DNA of 24,034 nt from a virus (IMGVR_UViG_3300034064_000487:1-24034); one strand, 5' to 3'; positions 6,433 to 13,077 are shown, counted from the first letter of the stretch. Notes: a model not told the origin generated them from the letters alone. Numbers and translations are program-made.

Positions 6433-6943
6433 AGTAAATGAAGCATTGGATCATAAGATTACCGGTGGCAGTGAGTATCATTGGAATTGCTATCCTGATG
6501 GTAGATACCTAGATTATGAAAGTGACTTTGCCCATGTATCTGTATTATATAGTGCCGTGGATCAAACTGTATACCAAGCTGAAGTTTCTGTTAAACGTGA
6601 AGCTTGGGATGAAGATAAAAAACCATATCGTTGGTTAAATCCCGATTATGTAGAAGCTTTCTATAAAGAATCAGAGAAACGACAAGTGGATACTGATATT
6701 GCTTGGGACGATGTTACGTGGATTGATTTAGAAATGGAAGAAGATTTCCTAGAGAAGGCTACAGCTATATTCAACGGAGAAGAATGTGATACCCGTGTTC
6801 AATTCCCGATTGATATCGATGATGAACTAATATTAAAACTCTCTATGGAAGCACATAAACGTGATATCACACTAAATAAGATGATAGAGATTATCTTACA
6901 AGAGGTAATCGATAATCACCGTGTCAACGGAACATTAGCCTGA
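6419..6943 (+). CDS. conserved phage protein with C-terminal ribbon-helix-helix-like domain
   Basis: 174 residues. The N-terminal two thirds are acidic and Trp-rich (TGGSEYHWNCYPDGRYLDYESD, DEDKKPYRWLNPDY) and I do not recognise them as an enzyme. The last 50 or so read FPIDIDDELILKLSMEAHK followed by RDITLNKMIEIILQEVI: a strand, a helix, a turn with T-x-N and a second helix, as in Arc/MetJ-type ribbon-helix-helix DNA-binding domains. It may be a regulator or a DNA-bound accessory protein. Start ATG 6419 lies within the preceding gene behind GAAGAAG, a weak site. A 7-bp inverted repeat sits over its stop codon. Confidence 0.65.
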   Translation: MKLNEVNEALDHKITGGSEYHWNCYPDGRYLDYESDFAHVSVLYSAVDQTVYQAEVSVKREAWDEDKKPYRWLNPDYVEAFYKESEKRQVDTDIAWDDVTWIDLEMEEDFLEKATAIFNGEECDTRVQFPIDIDDELILKLSMEAHKRDITLNKMIEIILQEVIDNHRVNGTLA

Positions 6944-6947
6944 CACG
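6920..6947. repeat. inverted repeat CGTGTCA / TGACACG
   Basis: Perfect 7-bp arms (6920-6926 and 6941-6947) are separated by 14 bases and span the stop codon of the ribbon-helix-helix-like gene, 26 bases before the next ATG. No T-run follows, so it is not a standard terminator. It could be an RNA hairpin or an operator for the neighbouring regulator-like protein. Confidence 0.4.
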
Positions 6948-6973
6948 TTATATAAGTGTAACAGGAGATCGTT

Positions 6974-7276
6974 ATGAAAAAAATTCTAGTAGCATTATCA
7001 CTTTTGGCCTTAACTAGTACAGCAATGGCACAATACTATCATGGACATGGCTTTCGCCATCATGGTCCTCGTGTTATCTACCGTGATAATTGGATTGCTC
7101 CTGCAGTTGGTGCATTGATTATTGGTGCGGCAATCAACGAAGCACACAATCGTCATGTTCAGTCACAAGTGATTATACAAAATCAACCTACACTATTAGG
7201 TCAAGTTTGCACACCCTGGACAGAGACACAGAATTCAGATGGCACTATAACTAGGACACGCACGTGTAATCAATGA
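6974..7276 (+). CDS. exported His-rich small protein
   Basis: 100 residues. MKKILVALSLLALTSTAMAQ is a textbook signal peptide with an AMA cleavage site. The mature protein begins with a His/Tyr/Gly-rich stretch (YYHGHGFRHHGPR), followed by a hydrophobic Gly/Ala segment (APAVGALIIGAAI) and a Cys-containing end (QVCTPWTETQNSDGT, RTRTCNQ) where the two Cys could form a disulfide. Similar exported proteins occur in aquatic phages with no known role. The His cluster could bind metal. The start is supported by AGGAG 7 bases before the ATG. Confidence 0.75.
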   Translation: MKKILVALSLLALTSTAMAQYYHGHGFRHHGPRVIYRDNWIAPAVGALIIGAAINEAHNRHVQSQVIIQNQPTLLGQVCTPWTETQNSDGTITRTRTCNQ

Positions 7277-7285
7277 CCGAAACAG

Positions 7286-7314
7286 TTGTAGTATTATCGT
7301 TCATAGTGTATAAT
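7286..7314 (+). promoter_or_regulatory. sigma-70 promoter, leaderless geometry
   Basis: TTGTAG (7286-7291), 17-bp spacer, TATAAT (7309-7314). ATG 7320 begins 5 bases after the -10 box, so a leader of zero or about one base is expected. Confidence 0.5.
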
Positions 7315-7319
7315 ATATT

Positions 7320-7607
7320 ATGAACGATATTTTTTATGGTATTTTTTCGTGGATAAAAGATGACTTTAAGTCTAACCGAATTCGCTTTGTTATTGAGTTG
7401 CTTGCTTGGGCTATTAGTATTGGGTGTAGCATTACTATGGCATTCACAGTCCCCGCCCCTCCGCTTCTTGTTCTTTATCCTCTTTGGATCTTTGGCTGTG
7501 CTATGTATGCTTGGGCTAGTTATACTAGGAAATCTTTTGGCATGTTGGCTAACTATATACTGTTAACCACCATTGATAGTATCGGACTAATAAGGATGTT
7601 AATGTGA
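7320..7607 (+). CDS. small membrane protein, three spans
   Basis: 95 residues with hydrophobic segments near 23-43, 47-67 and 73-92 and a charged N-terminus (WIKDDFKSNRIRF). AWAISIGCSITMAF, LYPLWIFGCAMYAWASYTR and SFGMLANY resemble a membrane-protein family seen in marine T4-like phages. The function is unknown. There is no ribosome site, and the -10 box of a sigma-70 promoter abuts the start. Its stop overlaps the GTG of the DUF805 gene (GTGA). Confidence 0.75.
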   Translation: MNDIFYGIFSWIKDDFKSNRIRFVIELLAWAISIGCSITMAFTVPAPPLLVLYPLWIFGCAMYAWASYTRKSFGMLANYILLTTIDSIGLIRMLM

Positions 7608-7990
7608 TAAACAAAATAGAAAAATATAAAAAATACTTTGCTTTTGAGGGCAAAGCTTCCCGTAGTGAATACTGGGGTGTGTACTTGATAGGAGTACTAT
7701 TGTTAATGTTGGTAGGCCTACTTGGAGCAATGGTTGCATTGATAAGTACACCCTTTACGTTAGTACTGATAGGTTTTATTGGATGGATTTCTGCACTTGC
7801 AATAATTTGTGTAGGTGCTATATTAGCATTTTGGATGTGGATTGCTACTGCTGTTAGACGTTGTAATGATGCTGGAATCAATTCTTGGTTTGCAATAACA
7901 ATACTATTACCCACACCACTAAATCTTATACCATTCGTTGTGTTTGGTTGTTTACCCTCGGAGAAAAAAATTGATGAACATCAGTACTGA
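7604..7990 (+). CDS. DUF805-family membrane protein
   Basis: 128 residues. The N-terminus YKKYFAFEGKASRSEYWG is the DUF805 signature (F.F.GRASR.EYW), then three or four hydrophobic segments, with AVRRCNDAGINSWFAI matching the family's RRLHDTGRSGWW motif before the last span. DUF805 proteins are common bacterial inner-membrane proteins of unknown function, so this may be a host-derived gene. It starts at GTG 7604, overlapping the preceding stop, and overlaps the next gene by 17 bases. Confidence 0.85.
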   Translation: MINKIEKYKKYFAFEGKASRSEYWGVYLIGVLLLMLVGLLGAMVALISTPFTLVLIGFIGWISALAIICVGAILAFWMWIATAVRRCNDAGINSWFAITILLPTPLNLIPFVVFGCLPSEKKIDEHQY

Positions 7991-8264
7991 TTGGACAGAT
8001 AAAGATTGGGACAAGTTTAATACTTGGTTAAATGGTATGTTACGTATTGGGCCTGCTACAGTAACATTTACTAAAGCTGACGGAACTGACCGTGTAATGA
8101 AATGTACACTAGAAGAAGATAAACTTCCTAAGGTTGAAATCAAAGAGGGTGCAAAAACCCGTAAAGAATCTACTACAAGTATGCGTGTGTTTGATTTAGA
8201 AAAAAATGAGTGGCGTAGCTTCACTCTTAAAAAAGTAAAACAAGTTAATATCTCTATACCATGA
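7974..8264 (+). CDS. SH3-like beta-barrel phage protein
   Basis: 96 residues. TVTFTKADGTDRVMKCTLEEDKLP, a basic linker and MRVFDLEKNEWRSFTLKKV form a strand-turn-strand pattern of small SH3-like barrel proteins frequent in tailed phages, sometimes annotated as DUF2693. A nucleic-acid-binding role is plausible but not shown. I chose ATG 7974, with GGAG about 10 bases upstream, over an in-frame ATG at 7938. The stop overlaps the next ATG (ATGA). Confidence 0.65.
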   Translation: MNISTDWTDKDWDKFNTWLNGMLRIGPATVTFTKADGTDRVMKCTLEEDKLPKVEIKEGAKTRKESTTSMRVFDLEKNEWRSFTLKKVKQVNISIP

Positions 8265-9595
8265 ATGACTTTGAGCAAGGTAACATTCACTACATGGCTA
8301 AAGAATACTATGAAGCCAGTGAATGTTATAAAAGATTTTTACAACAAGAGCCGAATAATTATGTAGTGTGGCATAATCTTGGCATTACATTATGTCAACT
8401 AGGACAAGATGAGGAAGCATTAACTTGCTTTGACTTACCTTGTCAACATCTCTATGCAGAGAGTTGGTTAAGTCGAGGCACTGCATTACGTAACTTAGGT
8501 AAATATAAAGACGCACTAATAACATTTGCACATACTTTTGCATTAGATCCTAAACACTCCACTGCATATAGTAACTATGGTAACACATTACGTGAGTTTG
8601 GATTACCAGAACTTGCTATTCCTTTCTTAAAGATAGCACAAGAGTTGACACCTGGGAATGTTAACTATGAGTTAAACGAATCTGTGGCTCATTTAATGAA
8701 AAGTGACTTGATTGAAGGATGGAAAAAATATAATGCGAGATGGTATTATCAAAGCGATGTTAGTTTTAAGCCTAGCATTCCTGGCCCTGAATATGACGGC
8801 TCCCAAGATGTTGTTGGTAAAAGAGTCCTCGTATATTATGAACAAGGATTCGGCGACAGCATACAGTTCATTCGATTTGCAAAGGTACTAAAAGATAAAG
8901 GTGCAGATGTTATTTTAGTAACTAAGCCACAGCTTTATGATTTGTTTAAGTACAACTTCCCTGAGTTTGAAGTAGTCAATGCTGATAAGCAGTTGCCACC
9001 ATATCATTTTCATGTAGCATTGATGGATCTTCCTAAATGCTTTGGTACAACTATTGACACTATCCCTTATCCTACCCCCTACTTAGATGTAAGTGATAAA
9101 ATGAAAAAATCATGGAAAAAGAAGTTAGGACCAAAGAATAAGAAGCGTGTTGGTATACTATGGAGCCCAAACAAGATTGCATTCATATCACGCTTCCGTA
9201 GAATTGAATTAGAACAACTATTATCCATTGCAAGTGATGAATATGAATTTGTAAGTTTGTCATATGAAGTAGATGAAAATACATTGGAGTTGTTATCAAA
9301 ATACAATGTTAAAACTTTCCATGAAGACTTATCCGGATTCTATAACACAGCAGGATTAATTAGCCAGTTGGATTTAGTAATATCAATCGATACAGTTATC
9401 CCTCATTTAAGTGGTGCAATGGGAATACCTACGTGGGTAATGCTAACTGATTACGGATGTGATTGGCGTTGGTTTATGAATCGTAATGATAGCCCGTTCT
9501 ATAGTTGTATGAAGTTATATCGTCAACAAAATAGTACCTGGGACAATGTATTACTAGACATTAGAAATGATTTATTAAATGAAACCAAATATTAA
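8261..9595 (+). CDS. TPR protein with GT9/heptosyltransferase-like domain
   Basis: 444 residues. Residues 1-135 hold about three to four tetratricopeptide repeats (YYEASECYKRFLQQEPNN, AESWLSRGTALRNLGKYKDA, STAYSNYGNTLREFG). The remainder resembles the glycosyltransferase-9/TPR-glycosyltransferase family. VYYEQGFGDSIQFIRFAKVL (191-210) is the N-terminal nucleotide-sugar domain motif, RVGILWS (296-302) starts the second Rossmann domain, and DLVISIDTVIPHLSGAMGIP (371-390) is the usual donor-site loop. DWRWFMNRNDSPFY follows. Family members transfer sugars to LPS, proteins or other acceptors, and here the acceptor is unknown. In a phage the target might be host LPS, a virion protein or DNA. The ATG overlaps the upstream stop. 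Confidence 0.75.
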   Translation: MNDFEQGNIHYMAKEYYEASECYKRFLQQEPNNYVVWHNLGITLCQLGQDEEALTCFDLPCQHLYAESWLSRGTALRNLGKYKDALITFAHTFALDPKHSTAYSNYGNTLREFGLPELAIPFLKIAQELTPGNVNYELNESVAHLMKSDLIEGWKKYNARWYYQSDVSFKPSIPGPEYDGSQDVVGKRVLVYYEQGFGDSIQFIRFAKVLKDKGADVILVTKPQLYDLFKYNFPEFEVVNADKQLPPYHFHVALMDLPKCFGTTIDTIPYPTPYLDVSDKMKKSWKKKLGPKNKKRVGILWSPNKIAFISRFRRIELEQLLSIASDEYEFVSLSYEVDENTLELLSKYNVKTFHEDLSGFYNTAGLISQLDLVISIDTVIPHLSGAMGIPTWVMLTDYGCDWRWFMNRNDSPFYSCMKLYRQQNSTWDNVLLDIRNDLLNETKY

Positions 9596-9872
9596 ATTTT
9601 ATAAAATAAAATTCATTAAAGAGTTTAATGAAAAATGTGACTTTGAACGTAATCAACTAATCAATGAAATGATTGATAATGCAACTGATCCAACAATAGT
9701 TAAACGTAGAATTAGGATGCTGGAACAACTAGCAGAGTATCAGGTTCAGATTTATAAAAAAATAGAAGCATTTGAAACTGATGATCCACATGATTATCTT
9801 ATCCCATTACATAAAGAGTGGAGAAATAAATTTCCACCTGAAACTGTACTAGTAGTGCATAGGGGAACTTAA
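9579..9872 (+). CDS. small basic/helical protein of unknown function
   Basis: 97 residues, mostly helical and charged, with no membrane segment and no motif I recognise. The start lies 17 bases inside the glycosyltransferase gene, and the stop overlaps the ATG of the asparagine-synthase-like gene by one base. It is therefore fixed between two enzymes in one transcript and could be a small partner of either. Confidence 0.65.
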   Translation: MKPNIKFYKIKFIKEFNEKCDFERNQLINEMIDNATDPTIVKRRIRMLEQLAEYQVQIYKKIEAFETDDPHDYLIPLHKEWRNKFPPETVLVVHRGT

Positions 9873-11029
9873 TGAAGCCTTTATTACTAGCAACAAATCC
9901 TGAATACCTTTATAAAATTTTAAACTGGAAAGGTATCTCATATGAGTTTGCAGGTAACCTGTTTAAAATTAACGGGTTTACTGACTATAATAAACTCATT
10001 GATATCAATAGTATATTCTCTAGCTACCCGTTTGGTGAAGTGGTAGACAGAACTAATACAGTACATTCACCTCTCAAGTATAAAGTATTACGTGATTGGA
10101 AAATACCACCATCAAGTTTATCATTTGAAGATATAATGTATAATCAAGTCATGCGTCACGTATGTTCTAATAGAAAAATAAACTTATGTTGGAGTGGTGG
10201 TATTGATTCTACTACAATGCTTGTTGGATTTTTAAAACACGCACCCGACTTAAGTCAACTAAGAGTATTGTATTCTCCGTTTTCTGTATATGAGAATAGA
10301 GACTTTTTAGAACTATTACATAGAGACTATCCACAAGTAGAGACACTTGATATCAGTGGTACAATCTATATGGATAATCATTTTGATGGGTTGATGTTAA
10401 ACGGTCACGGTGGCGATGAATTTGTTAGTAGTTTAGATGATAGTTTTTATGAGAAGGTAGGCGGTGATGGATTGTATAAGCCCTGGAAAGATTATTTCCG
10501 TGAGCAGAATCAGGACTCACTGATTGATTTTGCTGAGAACTATTTTGCTAACGCAGGTAAACCTATTGAAACTTTGTTAGATGCACGATGGTGGTTTTAT
10601 GCATCAACCAAATCGCAGGTGTTTCAAATAGCAGATAATGTTTTTCTTGCTAATCAAAAAGATACTAAGATAGAAGATACTATTGGGTTCTATGACAACT
10701 ATGAATTTGAAGCGTTTATGTATTTCAATCCACAACTGATTATTGAAAATAGACACGATTACAGAACACATAAAAACTTTATGAAGAAATACATCTTTGA
10801 GTTTGATAAGAATGAAGATTACTTTGTAAACAAAAGCAAATCCAACAGTATACAGTTTGCATGGTATACACTTAAAAAAACGTGTATGAGAGATATGAGA
10901 TGGATTGCACGATTATCTGACAGTACTATAATCAAAACTCCTAATCTACCGTTCTTTAGTAAAAAAGAGTTTGATAGTCTTTATGGAGATAGTTTAGATT
11001 ACCTGTTTAATGAGGTCTATAATGTATAG
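9872..11029 (+). CDS. asparagine-synthase-like PP-loop ATPase
   Basis: 385 residues. NLCWSGGIDSTTMLVGF carries the PP-loop SGGIDS (108-113), and MLNGHGGDEFVSSL (175-188) matches the second asparagine-synthetase motif (SGEGADELFGG). Together they identify the synthetase domain of class B asparagine synthetases and related beta-lactam or amide-forming enzymes. The N-terminal Cys-nucleophile glutaminase domain is absent and the first 100 residues match nothing I recognise, so the amine donor may be ammonia or a separate substrate. These enzymes adenylate a carboxylate and then form an amide. Its position after the glycosyltransferase suggests a shared pathway, perhaps modification of a sugar, peptide or surface molecule. 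SD AGGGGA lies 6-7 bases before the ATG. Confidence 0.8.
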   Translation: MKPLLLATNPEYLYKILNWKGISYEFAGNLFKINGFTDYNKLIDINSIFSSYPFGEVVDRTNTVHSPLKYKVLRDWKIPPSSLSFEDIMYNQVMRHVCSNRKINLCWSGGIDSTTMLVGFLKHAPDLSQLRVLYSPFSVYENRDFLELLHRDYPQVETLDISGTIYMDNHFDGLMLNGHGGDEFVSSLDDSFYEKVGGDGLYKPWKDYFREQNQDSLIDFAENYFANAGKPIETLLDARWWFYASTKSQVFQIADNVFLANQKDTKIEDTIGFYDNYEFEAFMYFNPQLIIENRHDYRTHKNFMKKYIFEFDKNEDYFVNKSKSNSIQFAWYTLKKTCMRDMRWIARLSDSTIIKTPNLPFFSKKEFDSLYGDSLDYLFNEVYNV

Positions 11030-11303
11030 TATGCCTGGAAAAATCCCCTTTGTTAAAAAGTTTGTAGTTGATGTAACTACTGCACCCGATTTAGAAATCA
11101 AACTAGATGGCAATATACTTGTACTATCCAATGGACAATACGAAATAATTGATGACAATCAAACACACACACTGACCTTTAATATGCCCGTGGCTAATGT
11201 ATGGATAGAAAACATTTCAGTACAACATTTGATTGTAGATAACACACTAACCTTCACAACACCCATTTATCGTTGGTTGATTTCAACTATTGACAATAAA
11301 TAA
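11022..11303 (+). CDS. beta-rich small protein of unknown function
   Basis: 93 residues. Alternating hydrophobic strands (FVVDVTTA, LEIKLDGNILVLSN, YEIIDD, HTLTFNM, VWIENISV, LIVDNTLTF) suggest a beta sandwich or barrel. The family is not recognised. I prefer ATG 11022 because GAGG sits 6-7 bases before it, although ATG 11010 and ATG 11031 are also in frame. It overlaps the previous gene by 8 bases. Its last codons (IDNK stop) coincide with the -35 box and spacer of the next promoter. Confidence 0.65.
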   Translation: MYSMPGKIPFVKKFVVDVTTAPDLEIKLDGNILVLSNGQYEIIDDNQTHTLTFNMPVANVWIENISVQHLIVDNTLTFTTPIYRWLISTIDNK

Positions 11304-11318
11304 GACTCATGCTATAAT
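11290..11318 (+). promoter_or_regulatory. sigma-70 promoter, leaderless geometry
   Basis: TTGACA (11290-11295), 17-bp spacer, TATAAT (11313-11318). The next ATG (11326) begins 7 bases after the -10 box, so the mRNA is expected to start on or one base before it. The promoter lies inside the 3' end of the upstream gene. Confidence 0.75.
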
Positions 11319-11325
11319 ATGGGTT

Positions 11326-11484
11326 ATGAAAAAAGAAATACTATCCTTCACTGTTAAAGAGCCTAAACACAGGGCTCACAAAGTGTTGTTTTGTTGCAAC
11401 ACTCCATTCAAACCTAAGGTTGTACAATCCAAAAAGGGTGAGTACATTCGTAAACCTAAGCATCCAAACCGCATCGAAATTTGA
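11326..11484 (+). CDS. small basic protein
   Basis: 52 residues, strongly basic (about 14 Lys/Arg, plus His), with VLFCCNTPFKPKVVQSKKGEY in the middle. Size and charge would suit binding to RNA, DNA or a host enzyme, but no family is recognised. I chose ATG 11326 because the longer in-frame start at 11290 lies within the promoter. There is no ribosome site. The TGA stop is part of the next promoter's TTGACA. Confidence 0.6.
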   Translation: MKKEILSFTVKEPKHRAHKVLFCCNTPFKPKVVQSKKGEYIRKPKHPNRIEI

Positions 11485-11509
11485 CAATAAATCGTTTCGG
11501 TGTTACAAT
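11481..11509 (+). promoter_or_regulatory. sigma-70 promoter, repeated family
   Basis: TTGACA (11481-11486), 17-bp spacer, TACAAT (11504-11509). +1 near 11516 gives a leader of about 26 bases with AAAGGAAA before ATG 11542. Confidence 0.75.
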
Positions 11510-11541
11510 ACTTATATTGAAACTTAGAAAGGAAAATCAAT

Positions 11542-11781
11542 ATGTCAGAAAAAACTGAAGCAGTCGCCCAGACAGCAAAAGAATTGGCACTCGCCGTAAT
11601 CGCAGTATCCGCAACCATATATTTGTTCACACTAATTCCAGTGTCAGCAGTACCTTACATTGGAATTACATTCTGTATTGCTATGTTGGTTTACGTGATG
11701 TATACTATCAATCTTGGCCGTATCCAGTATCGCAAGCACCTGGAAGACATGGAAAATTCGATGAAAAACATCAAACAATAA
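11542..11781 (+). CDS. small membrane protein, two spans
   Basis: 79 residues: a polar helical N-terminus, two hydrophobic segments (about 16-35 and 38-58) joined by a short Pro-containing turn (IPVSAVPYIG), then a charged helical tail (RIQYRKHLEDMENSMKNIKQ) likely to be cytoplasmic. No family is recognised. The ribosome site AAGGAAA precedes the ATG. The gene has its own consensus promoter, so early expression is likely. Confidence 0.65.
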   Translation: MSEKTEAVAQTAKELALAVIAVSATIYLFTLIPVSAVPYIGITFCIAMLVYVMYTINLGRIQYRKHLEDMENSMKNIKQ

Positions 11782-11785
11782 AAGG

Positions 11786-11814
11786 TTGACAATAATTGGA
11801 TTTGGGTATATAAT
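11786..11814 (+). promoter_or_regulatory. sigma-70 promoter, repeated family
   Basis: TTGACA (11786-11791), 17-bp spacer containing GGATTTGGGTA, TATAAT (11809-11814). The leader of about 23 bases carries AAAAGGAG before ATG 11844. Confidence 0.8.
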
Positions 11815-11843
11815 AGAGTCTTATTCAGTCAAAAGGAGTTCAA

Positions 11844-12119
11844 ATGAACATCAAGCAAATTAATACTGCTATTATGCAGGGTGACTTCACTAACGAAGAA
11901 TTGAATAGCATCGGTGATGCAATGCGTTTTGCCCGTGCCCAACTAGTGGTACGAAACAAATCGGCATTGACAATTGGTTCTAATGTTAAATTCACTAGTT
12001 CAACACGTGGCACAATCTCCGGTGTTGTAAAGAAAATCAATCGTAAGTTTATTATTGTAGATCAACCAGGTCAGTTCCGTAGTTGGAAAGTGCCCGCTAA
12101 CATGTTGGAGGTATTGTAA
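11844..12119 (+). CDS. small phage protein with KOW/SH3-like C-terminal half
   Basis: 91 residues. Residues 1-40 are helical (MNIKQINTAIMQGDFTNEEL). The second half, IGSNVKFTSSTRGTISGVVKKINRKFIIVD followed by WKVPANMLEVL, has the strand pattern of a small KOW-like barrel, as in short phage proteins of this type. RNA or ribosome contact is possible but unproven. A strong ribosome site (AAAAGGAG) precedes the ATG. The TAA overlaps the start of the next small gene. Confidence 0.65.
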   Translation: MNIKQINTAIMQGDFTNEELNSIGDAMRFARAQLVVRNKSALTIGSNVKFTSSTRGTISGVVKKINRKFIIVDQPGQFRSWKVPANMLEVL

Positions 12120-12292
12120 TGAGTAAGATGGCTAACTTATATATGGAGATTGAGGAAATGCTTGAAAAAGGCACACATCCTGCAACAATCTCCGCGGTTC
12201 TTGACGTTCCGGTGGTTTTTGTCTATGATGTAGTGGAATCTATTGAAGGCCAGACTGAGGAATTTAGTCCTTTTAAGACAATAAATTCTTAA
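12119..12292 (+). CDS. 57-residue HTH-like small phage protein
   Basis: The ATG overlaps the previous TAA by one base, GGAGG lies about 7 bases upstream, and the frame runs 57 codons to TAA 12290-12292. LEKGTHPATISAVLDVPVVF with VYDVVESI resembles a helix-turn-helix (helix, tight turn, recognition-like helix) as in small phage proteins of the same length that I recall from T4-like aquatic phages. A regulator role is possible. It is co-transcribed with the preceding gene. Confidence 0.65.
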   Translation: MSKMANLYMEIEEMLEKGTHPATISAVLDVPVVFVYDVVESIEGQTEEFSPFKTINS

Positions 12293-12297
12293 AAAGG

Positions 12298-12326
12298 TTG
12301 ACAATAAATCGATTTGGGTATATAAT
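12298..12326 (+). promoter_or_regulatory. sigma-70 promoter, repeated family
   Basis: TTGACA (12298-12303), 17-bp spacer, TATAAT (12321-12326). Identity with the promoter at 12492 continues past the -10 box through AGAATCTTAGACAG, that is, into the transcribed leader. Confidence 0.8.
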
Positions 12327-12358
12327 AGAATCTTAGACAGTTGAGAAAAGGATTAAAA

Positions 12359-12490
12359 ATGTACAAAGCAAATGGTTATTTATTTAGAAGTGTCGAAGCC
12401 CTAGGTGAATACTTAAAGATTCATTCTGGAAAAGATATTATTGTCACCTACGTCACTGAGTATTTTCTCGGTGACCCGATGGAACAATAA
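12359..12490 (+). CDS. 43-residue small protein
   Basis: ATG 12359 follows AAAAGGA by 6 bases and opens 43 codons ending at TAA 12488-12490. It contains the segments YLFRSVEALGEYLKIHSG and KDIIVTYVTEYFLGDPMEQ, a short alpha/beta unit with no known family. The dedicated consensus promoter and good ribosome site make it a credible gene despite its size. Confidence 0.6.
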   Translation: MYKANGYLFRSVEALGEYLKIHSGKDIIVTYVTEYFLGDPMEQ

Positions 12491-12491
12491 C

Positions 12492-12520
12492 TTGACAATA
12501 AATGGATTTGGTGTTATAAT
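12492..12520 (+). promoter_or_regulatory. sigma-70 promoter, repeated family
   Basis: TTGACA (12492-12497), 17-bp spacer, TATAAT (12515-12520), followed by the same AGAATCTTAGACAG leader start as the promoter at 12298. Confidence 0.8.
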
Positions 12521-12552
12521 AGAATCTTAGACAGTAAAGAAAAGGAAACAAA

Positions 12553-12966
12553 ATGGCTTACATGAATCAAGAACGCAAAGCGAAGATTACTAAAATGCTT
12601 AAGCCAATCTTGGCTAAGTACAAGGTTAAAGGCTCACTGAGTGTCCGCAATCATAGTACTATTGTATTAACGCTCAAATCCGGTTCTATTGACTTTATTG
12701 GCAATAGCAACAAGGTTTGCGGCAATGACTTTTATCAGGTACAACGTGGCTTCAAACCTACTACAACTGGTTACGATCAGGTGAACCCTTACTGGTTCCA
12801 GGATCACTATGACGGTGATGCTAAGGCTTTCTTAACCGAAGCATTCAAGGCATTGAAGTCGGCCGATTGGTATGACGAATCCAACGCAATGATTGACTAC
12901 TTCAATATTGCCTACTATGTTGATATTAACATTGGCAAATGGGATGCCCCATACATTGTCCAATAA
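12553..12966 (+). CDS. conserved phage protein, possibly LPD29-like
   Basis: 137 residues. AYMNQERKAKITKMLKPIL, then LSVRNHSTIVLTLKSGSIDFIG, VNPYWFQDHYDGDAKAFL and a C-terminal YFNIAYYVDINIGKWDAPYIV. This order of segments matches proteins I recall in phages and mobile elements, sometimes assigned to the LPD29 (large polyvalent protein associated) domain. No enzymatic residues are recognised. It lies behind its own strong promoter with AAAGGAAA as ribosome site, so abundant early expression is likely. Confidence 0.65.
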   Translation: MAYMNQERKAKITKMLKPILAKYKVKGSLSVRNHSTIVLTLKSGSIDFIGNSNKVCGNDFYQVQRGFKPTTTGYDQVNPYWFQDHYDGDAKAFLTEAFKALKSADWYDESNAMIDYFNIAYYVDINIGKWDAPYIVQ

Positions 12967-12989
12967 TCGAATAATGGGTAACACAATGG

Positions 12990-13018
12990 TTGACAATAAT
13001 GTCCGATTGTGTTATCAT
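12990..13018 (+). promoter_or_regulatory. sigma-70 promoter, repeated family (TATCAT -10)
   Basis: TTGACA (12990-12995), 17-bp spacer, TATCAT (13013-13018). It differs from the others in its -10 box and in its longer leader of about 53 bases with a 5' hairpin. Confidence 0.7.
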
Positions 13019-13025
13019 TATAACA

Positions 13026-13052
13026 GTGCTGAGTGATATCAGTACATTTTTT
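13026..13052 (+). promoter_or_regulatory. 5' leader hairpin plus U-run, possible attenuator
   Basis: GTGCTGA (13026-13032) pairs with TCAGTAC (13039-13045) with one G-U pair and a 6-base loop, and six T follow (13047-13052). The stem begins at the predicted first bases of the transcript (+1 near 13025). It could terminate early, protect the 5' end, or be conditional. Confidence 0.5.
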
Positions 13053-13077
13053 AACTTAGCTTTTTTAAAGGAAATAT

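Noticed and set aside
1102-11029. A 7-deazaguanine DNA-modification pathway based on the PP-loop genes as QueC
   Set aside because: No QueD, QueE, FolE or transglycosylase-like gene is in the window, and none of the three PP-loop proteins shows the zinc-binding Cys cluster expected at the end of QueC.
11290-11325. Longer start at 11290 for the small basic protein
   Set aside because: The extra 12 codons coincide with the promoter -35, spacer and -10 boxes.
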